Positions 34,620 to 42,720 of a stretch of DNA of 64,000 nucleotides are shown here, piece by piece. The notes under the pieces are model-generated. The model was not told the origin of the DNA, did not search any database, and worked only from the letters and a program-made list of their open reading frames with translations. Position numbers and translations under genes: made by a program. Positions within the stretch are counted from its first letter, which is position 1. Every line of letters begins with the position of its first letter. The stretch is from Enterococcus alcedinis (lineage in GTDB: Bacteria; Bacillota; Bacilli; Lactobacillales; Enterococcaceae), in contig NZ_BMDT01000003.1 of NCBI RefSeq assembly GCF_014635985.1, forward strand, positions 1 to 64,000. The letters are read 5' to 3'.

Positions 34620-35636
34620 ATGAATAAATCAGTTACAATTAAAGACATTGCTCAAAAAGTTGGCGTCAGTGAAACGACGATTTCCCGTTATTTAAATCAG
34701 AAATACGAATACATGTCTGAAAAAACCCGTGATAAAATTGCGACCGTCATTCAAGAGCTCGATTATCGACCGAATCATATGGCACGCTCGTTGAAATCAC
34801 AAAAAAGTCGGATGATTGGCGCAGTGATTGCCGATATCGAAAATCCCTTTTCAGCGATGATTATTAAAGGATTGAGTGATAAATGTGAAGCGTTGGATTA
34901 CACTTTGCTCATTGCGATTTCTGATAACTCGGCAGCAAATGAACGCAAACAAATTGAAAAACTTTTGGACAATCAAGTCGATGGACTCATCGTCAATACG
35001 TCCGGTGATAACGAGGACTACTTGCTAGTCTTAAACGAAAGTGGCTTTCCAATGATTTTACTGGATCGTGGCGTCAGTCAAGGAAAAATAGATACCGTTA
35101 CGACTGATAACCAAGGTGCTGTGCAAGACATGTTGGCGTTTCTTGTGGATGAAGGTTTTCGCTCGATTGGCTTTTTTTGTGATGAACTTTCGAATACGGT
35201 TCGGCAAGAGCGCTGCAATAGTTTTGAAAAAGTCATGGTAGCACAAGCGGAAAAGAACCTAAAAGGGGTCGTTTATTTAAGGAATCCAGCGATGGACTCG
35301 GAATTGGCAGCTGCCTTACAGGATTTTTACACTTATCCGGAACCACGCGTTATTTTTGGCGCCAATAGTTTGATGACTCTGAAGCTTTTGGAATTAATGA
35401 AACAAGCCAACTATGTGATTAATCAAGATTTTAGTATTTGTGGCTTTGATGATTTAGCTTGGGCTAAAGTCATGACGCCAGCGTTAACAACGATTCACCA
35501 AAACTCCTATGATTTAGGTGTGGAATCATTGAACCAACTTGTTGCCAAAATCAATCAAAAGACAGTTGGGCAAGCCAAGATAACCAAACTTCCAGCGCAC
35601 TTGAAAATCAGGGAATCAACTCAAATCAAACCCTAA
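34620..35636 (+). CDS. LacI-family repressor of the kdgK-kdgA operon
   Basis: 338 residues: helix-turn-helix VTIKDIAQKVGVSETTISRYLNQ at the N-terminus, hinge helix YRPNHMARSLKSQKS, then the periplasmic-binding-protein-like effector domain with FPMILLDRG and SICGFDDLAW. Start ATG 34620. It is flanked by two copies of a 16-bp palindrome (34579 and 35670), one in front of its own gene and one in front of kdgK, so self- and operon repression is likely. By function it corresponds to KdgR of Bacillus, also a LacI-type protein. The inducer is probably KDG or KDPG (inference). Confidence 0.9.
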   Translation: MNKSVTIKDIAQKVGVSETTISRYLNQKYEYMSEKTRDKIATVIQELDYRPNHMARSLKSQKSRMIGAVIADIENPFSAMIIKGLSDKCEALDYTLLIAISDNSAANERKQIEKLLDNQVDGLIVNTSGDNEDYLLVLNESGFPMILLDRGVSQGKIDTVTTDNQGAVQDMLAFLVDEGFRSIGFFCDELSNTVRQERCNSFEKVMVAQAEKNLKGVVYLRNPAMDSELAAALQDFYTYPEPRVIFGANSLMTLKLLELMKQANYVINQDFSICGFDDLAWAKVMTPALTTIHQNSYDLGVESLNQLVAKINQKTVGQAKITKLPAHLKIRESTQIKP

Positions 35637-35657
35637 AAACCGAGCAATCGGTTTTTA
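35635..35657 (+). terminator. Terminator after LacI gene
   Basis: AAAAACCGA (35635-35643) pairs with TCGGTTTTT (35648-35656) around GCAA. It starts within the last bases of the gene (stop 35634-35636). Confidence 0.75.
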
Positions 35658-35664
35658 TATCACT

Positions 35665-35690
35665 CTTTATGTTTATCGATAAACATAAAG
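35665..35690. promoter_or_regulatory. LacI operator in front of kdgK (26-bp perfect palindrome)
   Basis: The core TGTTTATCGATAAACA (35670-35685) is identical to the site at 34579. Here the symmetry extends by five more bases on each side (CTTTA...TAAAG), giving a perfect 26-bp palindrome 37 bases before the kdgK start. Confidence 0.8.
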
Positions 35691-35726
35691 CTATGAAAGC
35701 ATTTATAACAAGAGAGGAGACTGAAA

Positions 35727-36680
35727 ATGGCAGATGTAATGTTAGTCGGAGAACCGCTAGTTTTATTTTATGCGCAAGAGTATGGTTCATTAGCAGAAGT
35801 GAACCATTTTACGAAAGGACTTGCTGGAGCGGAAGTCAATGTCGGAATTGGTTTATCAAGATTGGGGCACCAAGTTTCGTATTTAACGAAAATTAGTACG
35901 GATGAAATGGGTGATTATATTTATCAGGCGCTTGAAAAAGAGCAATTGGCTTCACCTTATATTTTAAGGGAACCGACCTTGCCAGTCGGTATCATGTATA
36001 AGAATAAGGTTAAAGAAGGCGATCCAAAAACCCTCTACTATCGTAAAGGCAGTGCGGCTTCGAAAATGACGAAAGCAGATATTGACCGGATTGATTTCAG
36101 TCAGTTAAAACTTGTCCATTTAACCGGCATTCCAGCCGCACTTAGCCCAGAGTTTAGAGAAGCCTGCTTTTATTTGATACAGCAAGCAAAAGAAAGCGGT
36201 TGCTTATTGACGTTTGACTCGAATTTACGTCCAAGTTTATGGGAATCCGAAGCATTAATGATTCAAACGATTAATGAATTAGCGGTCCTTTCAGATATTT
36301 TTTTACCTGGTTTAGAGGAAGGACAATTGTTGACAGGATTAACGACAACGGAGGAAATCGCGGATTATTATTTAACGCGTGGCGTGTCACACGTTGTGGT
36401 TAAAAATGGGGCACAAGGAGCGTTTGTCAAAAGCCAAAATCAAGAGAAGCAGTTGGTTGAGGGGTTTCTAGTGGAAAAAGTTGTGGATACGGTCGGAGCA
36501 GGCGATGGTTTTGCGGTTGGCATTATTGATGGTTTACTCCGAAAACTTTCACTGCCAGAAGCAGTTGAAAATGCCAATGCGATTGGGGCCATCCAAGTGC
36601 AACATGTTAGTGATAATGAAGCGTTACCTACTTTGGTAGAACTTCAAGAATTCAAAGAAAACACACAGAGAGGGCGTTAA
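35727..36680 (+). CDS. kdgK: 2-keto-3-deoxygluconate kinase
   Basis: 317 residues, PfkB/ribokinase fold. N-terminal substrate region GLAGAEVNVGIGLSRLG, LTFDSNLRPSLW (sugar and ATP side), and the catalytic anion-hole motif DTVGAGDGFAVG with the general base Asp. It phosphorylates KDG to KDPG. Specificity is supported by the adjacent KDPG aldolase gene (2-bp gap) and the LacI operator. SD AGAGAGGAGACTG precedes ATG 35727. It completes the path begun by KduI and KduD at 7.4-9.1 kb. Confidence 0.92.
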   Translation: MADVMLVGEPLVLFYAQEYGSLAEVNHFTKGLAGAEVNVGIGLSRLGHQVSYLTKISTDEMGDYIYQALEKEQLASPYILREPTLPVGIMYKNKVKEGDPKTLYYRKGSAASKMTKADIDRIDFSQLKLVHLTGIPAALSPEFREACFYLIQQAKESGCLLTFDSNLRPSLWESEALMIQTINELAVLSDIFLPGLEEGQLLTGLTTTEEIADYYLTRGVSHVVVKNGAQGAFVKSQNQEKQLVEGFLVEKVVDTVGAGDGFAVGIIDGLLRKLSLPEAVENANAIGAIQVQHVSDNEALPTLVELQEFKENTQRGR

Positions 36681-36682
36681 AA

Positions 36683-37324
36683 ATGTCGAGAAAAATGACG
36701 ATTTTAAATCAATTAAAAGAAAATTATGTCTTTGCCGTAGTTCGAGGGAAATCGGTTGAAGAAGCGTTAATTATTTCCAAAAAATGTGTGGCAGGAGGCA
36801 TTAAAAATATAGAATTGACGTACACAACACCAAATGCTGCTCAGGCGATTCGTACATTTGTGGAAAAAAATACGGATGTAGAGGTGGTCGTTGGTGCAGG
36901 GACCGTTCTAGACAGTGCAACGGCTAATGAAGCCATTTTAGCGGGTGCGCAATTTATCGTTAGTCCACATTTCGATGCAAAAATTAGTGTGGTGTGTAAT
37001 CGTTATGCGATTCCTTATTTACCTGGTTGTGGCAGCGTAACGGAGATGGTTACCGCGATGGAAAGTGGCGCAGATGTCGTTAAACTCTTCCCAGGCGGTC
37101 TATTCGGTGCCAATTTCATTAAAGACGTACATGGTCCGTTGCCATTTGCTGAGATGATGCCCTCAGGAGGTGTTTCAATCGATAATATCGATCAATGGAT
37201 GGCTGCAGGTGCTTGGGCAGTCGGAGTGGGTGGTGCGTTAACGCAAGACGTTGCAACAGCTGGTTATGGGAGTGTCGAAGCGATTGCCAAACGTTTCATT
37301 GATAAAGTAAACGAGTCAAAATAA
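36683..37324 (+). CDS. KDPG/KHG aldolase
   Basis: 213 residues, class I aldolase of the Eda (KdgA) family. It splits KDPG into pyruvate and glyceraldehyde 3-phosphate. Arg in AVVRGKS, Glu in IELTYTTP, the Schiff-base lysine in VVKLFPGG and the phosphate-binding MPSGGVS are all visible. It starts 2 bases after kdgK ends; AGAGAGGGCG serves as SD. It is the last gene of the LacI-controlled unit, followed by a strong terminator. Confidence 0.93.
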   Translation: MSRKMTILNQLKENYVFAVVRGKSVEEALIISKKCVAGGIKNIELTYTTPNAAQAIRTFVEKNTDVEVVVGAGTVLDSATANEAILAGAQFIVSPHFDAKISVVCNRYAIPYLPGCGSVTEMVTAMESGADVVKLFPGGLFGANFIKDVHGPLPFAEMMPSGGVSIDNIDQWMAAGAWAVGVGGALTQDVATAGYGSVEAIAKRFIDKVNESK

Positions 37325-37328
37325 AAAC

Positions 37329-37388
37329 AACGGACGCGTAAGAAAGTAGCTAGTAAAAAGCCATTTCTTACGCATCCGTTTCTTTTTT
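37329..37388. terminator. Bidirectional terminator
   Basis: 37329-37345 pairs with 37364-37380 (17 bp, one bulge; AACGGA.GCGTAAGAAA), with TCTTTTTT after it. The converging dehydrogenase gene ends at its edge. Confidence 0.85.
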
Positions 37389-38352
37389 AGTACCCAGCTG
37401 TTAAATCAACTGGATTGCGTGTTAAGGTCTGATTCGTCAGATAACTAGTCAAATTTTCGCGATAAATTTCAGTGACTTTTTGTTGGAAATGACGAACTAA
37501 ACCAGAAATATGTGGTGTAATCAATACATTTTCCATCGCCCATAGTGGACTATCTGCTGCCAAAGGCTCTTCTTCAAAAACATCCAATCCAGCGAAGCTT
37601 AGCTGCTTGGTTTCCAACGCACGAATTAGAGCGTCTGTATCAACGCTTGGGCCACGCCCGACGTTGATGAAGCTTGCGCCAGGTTTGATTTGTTGGAAGA
37701 AAGAATCGTTGTAGTAATGATGCGTCTCCTTCGTTAGTGGTAAAATATTGACGATAATATCATATTCGGCGAAATGTTGTGCGGCATCGGCTTGTTTATA
37801 GATGGTTTTAAAATGTTCCAATTGGCGACCGCTGCGACTCACTCCAGAAACTTCTACCCCTAGACCTTGAGAAATAAGTGCTAATCGTTGACCGATTTTT
37901 CCAGGACCGATAATCAGCATTTTTTTACCATTTAACTCATCATAAGAAATGGTCTCATAAGAAACCCACTCACGCTTGGCTTGTCCTAAAATAGACGCTT
38001 GAATGCCGCGGTAACGAGTTAAAAGCATACCGATAACCGATTCAGCAATTGGAATGGCATGAATCCCGCTCATGTTGCTTAGTAAAATGCCTTGTTCAGC
38101 AAGCTGAGCTAAATCCAAATAGTCGACACCCGCACTATTGGCTTGTATCCACTTGAGAGAGTGATTTTCTAAAGCTAAAATTTGTTGACCAATCTCAGGA
38201 TGCCAACCAAGTAACATCTCCACCTGAGCGAGCTCCTCCGTAGAAATGGGGGTCTCTGGATTACGAAATTCATAATTGGGAGCAAGAGCTTGTAAAGTAT
38301 CCAAATATTCAGGACGTAAGGTAATAGCGGTATAAATAATTTTATTCGTCAT
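37387..38352 (-). CDS. D-isomer-specific 2-hydroxyacid dehydrogenase
   Basis: 321 residues. The NAD-binding motif IIGPGKIGQRLA is at about 150, and the catalytic triad is visible as Arg in NVGRGPSVDTDAL, Glu in DVFEEEPL and His in TPHISG. The substrate-side N-terminal domain shows WIQANSAGVDYLD. It reduces a 2-keto acid or oxidises the matching D-hydroxy acid; relatives include phosphoglycerate and glyoxylate/hydroxypyruvate reductases. SD AAAGGAGG. It converges on the KDPG aldolase gene; a role in uronate or ketoacid overflow is possible but not shown. Confidence 0.88.
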   Translation of the reverse strand: MTNKIIYTAITLRPEYLDTLQALAPNYEFRNPETPISTEELAQVEMLLGWHPEIGQQILALENHSLKWIQANSAGVDYLDLAQLAEQGILLSNMSGIHAIPIAESVIGMLLTRYRGIQASILGQAKREWVSYETISYDELNGKKMLIIGPGKIGQRLALISQGLGVEVSGVSRSGRQLEHFKTIYKQADAAQHFAEYDIIVNILPLTKETHHYYNDSFFQQIKPGASFINVGRGPSVDTDALIRALETKQLSFAGLDVFEEEPLAADSPLWAMENVLITPHISGLVRHFQQKVTEIYRENLTSYLTNQTLTRNPVDLTAGY

Positions 38353-38476
38353 AATGTCCTCCTTTAAAGTTGTTGCTTCAAGTGTAACAAATAAAACAAA
38401 ACGAAGAAAGTATTCTCGATGTTCGCTGTCTGTATGGTAAAATCATTCATAAGGAACAAGGAAGGAACGAGATCAA

Positions 38477-38989
38477 ATGAAACAAAAAAGTGTCTATTTG
38501 AATACGCGTTGGATCGGTTATTTTTTGATCGGTATGGGTGTTTTCTTTTTTGCATTGGCGTTATTTGCTCAAGTCATCAGTCCGACAACGAATACCTTGC
38601 CGTTAGAGCAAACAATCCTTTTCCGCTTGATTTTCTTAGCCTCGTTCGGCTTACCAGCATTGGTTTTACTAATCATTGGTGGCATCGTTCTTTTTCGGAA
38701 CAGTCGTAAACGAAAAAGAGAAGAAGCATTAAAAGCACATGGAAAGAAAATTCAAGCAACGAATTTAACAATTGAAAGTTCAAATGTTCAAGTCAATCGA
38801 CAATATCAAATGTATCTTACTTGCACGTATCAAGATAAAAAAGGCGATTATTTCCTTTTCAAAAGTCGTTTATTACGCTTGAATCCACTCCCTTTTTTAG
38901 GTGACGAGGTAACGGTTTATGTCGATCCAGAAAAACAACAAGATTATTTTGTCGATATTGAAGGCAGTATGGCTAAAGTTTATGAATAA
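38477..38989 (+). CDS. DUF3592-like membrane protein
   Basis: 170 residues with two membrane segments (about 12-34 and 51-73), a basic stretch NSRKRKREE on the cytoplasmic side, and a C-terminal domain (about 85-165) with the pattern of DUF3592: conserved strands around YQMYLTCTYQDKKG, GDEVTVYVDPEKQQDYFV. SD AAGGAACGAG precedes ATG 38477. Single gene followed by a terminator. Function unknown. Confidence 0.75.
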   Translation: MKQKSVYLNTRWIGYFLIGMGVFFFALALFAQVISPTTNTLPLEQTILFRLIFLASFGLPALVLLIIGGIVLFRNSRKRKREEALKAHGKKIQATNLTIESSNVQVNRQYQMYLTCTYQDKKGDYFLFKSRLLRLNPLPFLGDEVTVYVDPEKQQDYFVDIEGSMAKVYE

Positions 38990-38990
38990 T

Positions 38991-39035
38991 AAAAACAGCT
39001 TCCATGGCGTGATTGGCCAAGAAGCTGTTTTTTTT
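38991..39035. terminator. Bidirectional terminator
   Basis: AAAAACAGCTTC (38991-39002) pairs with GAAGCTGTTTTT (39021-39032), with an inner TGGC/GCCA-type pairing. Confidence 0.88.
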
Positions 39036-39042
39036 AGTGTCG

Positions 39043-39894
39043 TTAAGCAGAAACCAGTTGTACACGAATGCCTGAAGGATCCGTCACGGTTGCACCTGTT
39101 TCATTTTTTTGAACGCTATGACCGAGTGCTTCTAAGTGTTCAATTGCTTGGTTTAAAGCCGTTATATCTGGATATTTTAGCGTATAAAAAGCCATGCCTA
39201 ACTGATTCGGTTGGGATTTTGGTGCGCCAACACCCATCCATGTATTAATGGCGATGTGGTGGTGATATTGACCGGTTGCAAGGAAGAGTGCTTGATTGGC
39301 ATAACGGCTAACAATATCAAAGCCAAGGCCTTTCGTGTAGAAGTCTTTCGTTTGTTCTAAGTCCGAAACATATAAATGCAAATGACCCATAATCGTTTTC
39401 GTTGGGATGCCTTGCCAACCAGCGGCTGTTTGTTGTTGTGCAAGTGCATTGAAATTCAACGGATCAATCGTCATCTCAACGAGTTCGTCTTGCCATGTCC
39501 ATTCTTCTGGTACGCGATCAATGTAAATCTCAATTTCATTGCCCTCAGGATCAGTTAAATAAAGAGCTTCACTAACACTGTGATCGGCTGCGGCAAAAGG
39601 ATAACCGGCTTGATGTAAATGAGCGGTAAAGTTAGCTAAATCTGAGCGTTCTGGTAATAAAAGGGCAAAATGATACATCCCAGCAGAACGTTTTGGTCGT
39701 GGTGAAAAATCAGGTGTCGCAACGAGTGTTAATAAGACTTGTTGACCATCCGCTGTAAATGCTATCGTTGAAGGCGTTTCGTTGATTATTTTTAAGCCTA
39801 AAATGGTTGTATAAAAATCTTTCATTTTTGAAAAATCTTGGACATTCAATTGAACCTCAGTCACAATCGTATTTGGTTTTTGATGAAAATGCAT
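39043..39894 (-). CDS. VOC/glyoxalase-family protein (CatE-like)
   Basis: 283 residues made of two vicinal-oxygen-chelate modules (about 8-125 and 160-283). Metal-ligand positions are visible as His in GMYHFALLLP, Glu in GNEIEIYIDR, His in MGHLHLYVSD and YHHHIAINTW. This tandem arrangement is like the CatE/YfiE ring-cleavage dioxygenases of Bacillus, but the substrate cannot be told. ATG 39894 has GGAGGATGA upstream; 30 earlier codons are open but lie in the promoter region. Single gene between two other units. Confidence 0.85.
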   Translation of the reverse strand: MHFHQKPNTIVTEVQLNVQDFSKMKDFYTTILGLKIINETPSTIAFTADGQQVLLTLVATPDFSPRPKRSAGMYHFALLLPERSDLANFTAHLHQAGYPFAAADHSVSEALYLTDPEGNEIEIYIDRVPEEWTWQDELVEMTIDPLNFNALAQQQTAAGWQGIPTKTIMGHLHLYVSDLEQTKDFYTKGLGFDIVSRYANQALFLATGQYHHHIAINTWMGVGAPKSQPNQLGMAFYTLKYPDITALNQAIEHLEALGHSVQKNETGATVTDPSGIRVQLVSA

Positions 39895-40038
39895 GATGTC
39901 ATCCTCCGATACATAATTTGTAGGTCTAAAGTAGCATGCATTTTTTTGAGGGTCAACGAACTTGCCTTGGCCCAAAATAGGCAAAGAAGTTATTTTTTGG
40001 TAAAGTAAGGATAATCATAAATAGAGAGGAAGAATCGC

Positions 40039-41067
40039 ATGTCATTATTATTATCACCTGTTCAGATTGCTAAATTAGCGTTAAAAAACCGCGTTGTGAT
40101 GCCACCGATGTGTATGTATGAAGTCCACAAAGAAGATGGGGTTGCGACACCGTTTCACTTTGCTCACTACGGTGCACGAGCAATTGGGCAAGTTGGTTTG
40201 ATTATTATTGAAGCGACAGCTGTAGCTCCGGACGGTCGCTTAACGAACCAAGATTTAGGTTTATGGAATGAAGAACAAGCACAAAAACTAAAAGAACTAG
40301 TGGCAACCCTCCATTTTTTAGGGGCGAAAGTCGGTATCCAGTTAGGTCATGGGGGACGTAAAGCCAAAGATGCCGTACAACCGATTGCATCAAGTGCGAT
40401 TCCATTTAACGAGACGTACAAAAGGCCGCATGAGATGACCAAAGAAATGATCAAACAAACGCAACAAGATTTTATTGACGCAACGAAACGAGCCATTGCA
40501 GCGGGTGTCGATATGATTGAAATTCATGGTGCGCACGGCTATTTATTGAATGAATTTTTAGCCCCTCAAACGAATCAAAGAAAAGACGAGTATGGGGGAA
40601 CTTTAGAAAATCGCTATCGTTTTGTCCGAGAAATTATTCAAGAAATTCGGCAATTTTATCAAGGTTCCTTGTGGATTCGTCTTTCACTAAGCGATTATTC
40701 GGAACCGCAAAATAGCTTAGAAGAGTGGCAAACATTGGCACAATGGTTGGAAGCCGATGGGATCGATTGCATCGATGTATCGACTGGCGGCTTACTTGAT
40801 AGGACACCAAATATGCCAATTCATGCAGGGTATCAAGTTCCTTTTGCCACGCAGATAAAAGAAGCGGTTTCGATTCCAGTGACAGCGGTCGGCTTACTCG
40901 ACAACCCGGGCTTATGCGAATTTCTATTACAGACCAATCAAACCGACTTGGTCGCAATTGGTCGAGGCCTGATTCGAAATACCAATTGGCTAGCCGATGC
41001 GGCAAAAGAGTTAAAAGAGCGCGATTTTCAAGTTTATAATCATTCTTATTTTAGAGGACAGCAGTAA
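40039..41067 (+). CDS. namA: NADPH dehydrogenase, Old Yellow Enzyme (NamA/YqjM)
   Basis: 342 residues, FMN-dependent TIM barrel. The active-site cysteine of the YqjM class is in MPPMCMYE (Cys near 25). The substrate-binding pair is in QLGHGGRK, the conserved IHGAHGYLLNEFLAPQTNQRKDEYGG is present (split here by landmark HGAHGYL), as are phosphate-binding VGLL and AIGRGLIRN. It reduces activated C=C bonds and nitro compounds and may serve in oxidative stress. SD AGAGAGGAAG. Confidence 0.92.
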   Translation: MSLLLSPVQIAKLALKNRVVMPPMCMYEVHKEDGVATPFHFAHYGARAIGQVGLIIIEATAVAPDGRLTNQDLGLWNEEQAQKLKELVATLHFLGAKVGIQLGHGGRKAKDAVQPIASSAIPFNETYKRPHEMTKEMIKQTQQDFIDATKRAIAAGVDMIEIHGAHGYLLNEFLAPQTNQRKDEYGGTLENRYRFVREIIQEIRQFYQGSLWIRLSLSDYSEPQNSLEEWQTLAQWLEADGIDCIDVSTGGLLDRTPNMPIHAGYQVPFATQIKEAVSIPVTAVGLLDNPGLCEFLLQTNQTDLVAIGRGLIRNTNWLADAAKELKERDFQVYNHSYFRGQQ

Positions 41068-41170
41068 ATCAAGGAAAGTCGCCAATTGATAAGGGATTAA
41101 TGGTACAATAACGGTGTCTTTTTCGTTTAAGTGATGAAAAAGGGAAATTTGAAAAGGGTTGGTGAAAAGA

Positions 41171-42040
41171 ATGGGGAAATATTTAGTACTGCAAACCGAT
41201 TTTGGGTTAGGAGACGGTGCAGTGAGTGCGATGTATGGTGTAGCACGCATGGTAAGTAACGAAATTACGATCAGTGATTTGACACATGAAATTCCACCAT
41301 ATGATATTTGGGTGGCATCGTATCGCTTGTATCAGACGGTGAAGTATTGGCCTGTCGGTACAGTCTTTGTTTCGGTGGTCGATCCAGGGGTTGGAAGTAC
41401 GCGTCGAAGCATTGTTTGTAAAACAAAATCAGGCCATTATATTATTACGCCAGATAACGGCACGCTGACACATATTCAGCATTATGATGGAATTGAAGAG
41501 ATTCGCGAAATTGATGAGGTGACGAGTCGTTTACCGCATTCAGAAGAGAGTCATACGTTCCACGGACGTGATATTTATGCCTATAATGGTGCACGTTTGG
41601 CTAGTCAAGAAATTACTTTTGAAGAACTAGGTGAAGTCGTAGCGCTCGAAAGCATTGAATGGTTAACCATTGAAGAAGCACAATTATCAGAAGGTCGTTT
41701 GACGGGAAGTATTGATGTGTTAGATGTGCGTTTTGGTTCACTTTGGACCAATATTCCGTTAGCTTTCTTTAAAGAATCCAATATTCAACATGGAGATTTA
41801 TTACAAGTAACGATTTTCCACCAAGGGCGAAAAGTCTATCAAAACTTATTACAATTTGCCAAATCATTTGCGGATGTTAACGTTGGTGAACCACTAGTCT
41901 ATATCAATTCCTTGGTCAATATAGGCGTGGCAGTCAACCAAGCATCTTTTTCAGAGTTGTATCAAATTGGTACGGGGATTGATTGGAAAATTGAATTAAG
42001 AAAAGCGAAGAAAATTGTCTTCGAGGAGGAAAACGAATGA
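41171..42040 (+). CDS. SAM hydrolase (adenosine-forming; DUF62/SAM hydroxide adenosyltransferase)
   Basis: 289 residues. Members split S-adenosylmethionine with water into adenosine and methionine and are related to fluorinase/chlorinase. Landmarks are [18 protein letters not shown] with the Asp at the start, [21 protein letters not shown] and the FHGRDIYA motif. ATG 41171 is preceded by GGTTGGTG; TTG 41159 and GTG 41162 in the same frame are alternatives. It overlaps the ECF S component gene by ATGA, so the enzyme and transporter are made together. No halogenase residues are claimed; hydrolysis is the default activity of the bacterial family. Confidence 0.88.
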   Translation: MGKYLVLQTDFGLGDGAVSAMYGVARMVSNEITISDLTHEIPPYDIWVASYRLYQTVKYWPVGTVFVSVVDPGVGSTRRSIVCKTKSGHYIITPDNGTLTHIQHYDGIEEIREIDEVTSRLPHSEESHTFHGRDIYAYNGARLASQEITFEELGEVVALESIEWLTIEEAQLSEGRLTGSIDVLDVRFGSLWTNIPLAFFKESNIQHGDLLQVTIFHQGRKVYQNLLQFAKSFADVNVGEPLVYINSLVNIGVAVNQASFSELYQIGTGIDWKIELRKAKKIVFEEENE

Positions 42041-42588
42041 AAAAAGAAATTTCAGTTAAAACAATTGTAGCTATCGGAATCGGTTCGGCGGTATTTGTTA
42101 TTTTAGGGCGTTTTGCAGTGATTCCAGTACCGGGCGTGCCAAATACTAACTTAGAAACAGCGTATCCATTCTTAGCTTTAATGTCAGTTTTATTTGGACC
42201 CGTTGCCGGTGGCTTAATCGGCTTTATCGGTCATACGTTAAAAGATTTAACATACGGGACACCTTGGTGGAGCTGGATTATCTGTTCCGGTGTCATGGGC
42301 TTGATTTATGGCTATGCAGGGCGTAAAATTGATTTGAAAAGTGGCATATTTGCTAAAAAAGAAATTATTACATTTAATTTATATCAAATCGTTGGTAATG
42401 CACTTGTTTGGGGGTTATTAGCTCCAGCATTAGATGTTTTAATTTATGCAGAACCAGCTAAAAAAGTCTTCACACAAGGGATTGTTTCAGCTACTTTTAA
42501 TGCGATTTCTGTCGCAATTATTGGGACATTATTAATGAAAGCTTATGCAGCAACACAAGTTAAAGCAGGCAGCTTGAAAAAAGATTAA
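42037..42588 (+). CDS. ECF transporter S component (UPF0397 family)
   Basis: 183 residues with about five to six membrane segments. It begins [19 protein letters not shown], with [36 protein letters not shown] as family core, and [22 protein letters not shown] components bind the vitamin or other small cargo. This family's substrate is not settled as far as I know. It overlaps the SAM hydrolase gene by 4 bases (SD GAGGAGGAAAACG lies within it), which hints at a purine, methionine or SAM-related cargo. A terminator separates it from the ATPase gene. Confidence 0.88.
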   Translation: MKKEISVKTIVAIGIGSAVFVILGRFAVIPVPGVPNTNLETAYPFLALMSVLFGPVAGGLIGFIGHTLKDLTYGTPWWSWIICSGVMGLIYGYAGRKIDLKSGIFAKKEIITFNLYQIVGNALVWGLLAPALDVLIYAEPAKKVFTQGIVSATFNAISVAIIGTLLMKAYAATQVKAGSLKKD

Positions 42589-42599
42589 CCAAGGTGAAC

Positions 42600-42678
42600 G
42601 AATGCGTGTTTTGTGTCAGCAGCGCATTCAAACCCGTAAACCAAAATAGCCGAGAGGAATTTCTCGGCTTTTCGTTTG
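42600..42678 (+). terminator. Two hairpins between S component and ATPase gene
   Basis: GAATGCG (42600-42606) pairs with CGCATTC (42623-42629). A second, terminator-like hairpin AGCCGAGA (42648-42655)/TCTCGGCT (42662-42669) is followed by TTTCGTTTG. They probably attenuate transcription into the energising module. Confidence 0.75.
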
Positions 42679-42720
42679 TCGTTGGTGCATCGTATCGAAA
42701 AAAAGAGAAAGGAAGACAAG

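Noticed and set aside
41118-41142. CTTTTTC/GAAAAAG hairpin before the SAM hydrolase, considered as a riboswitch
   Set aside because: Only a 7-bp AT-rich hairpin in a 100-base leader; none of the SAM, thiamine or purine riboswitch core motifs is visible.
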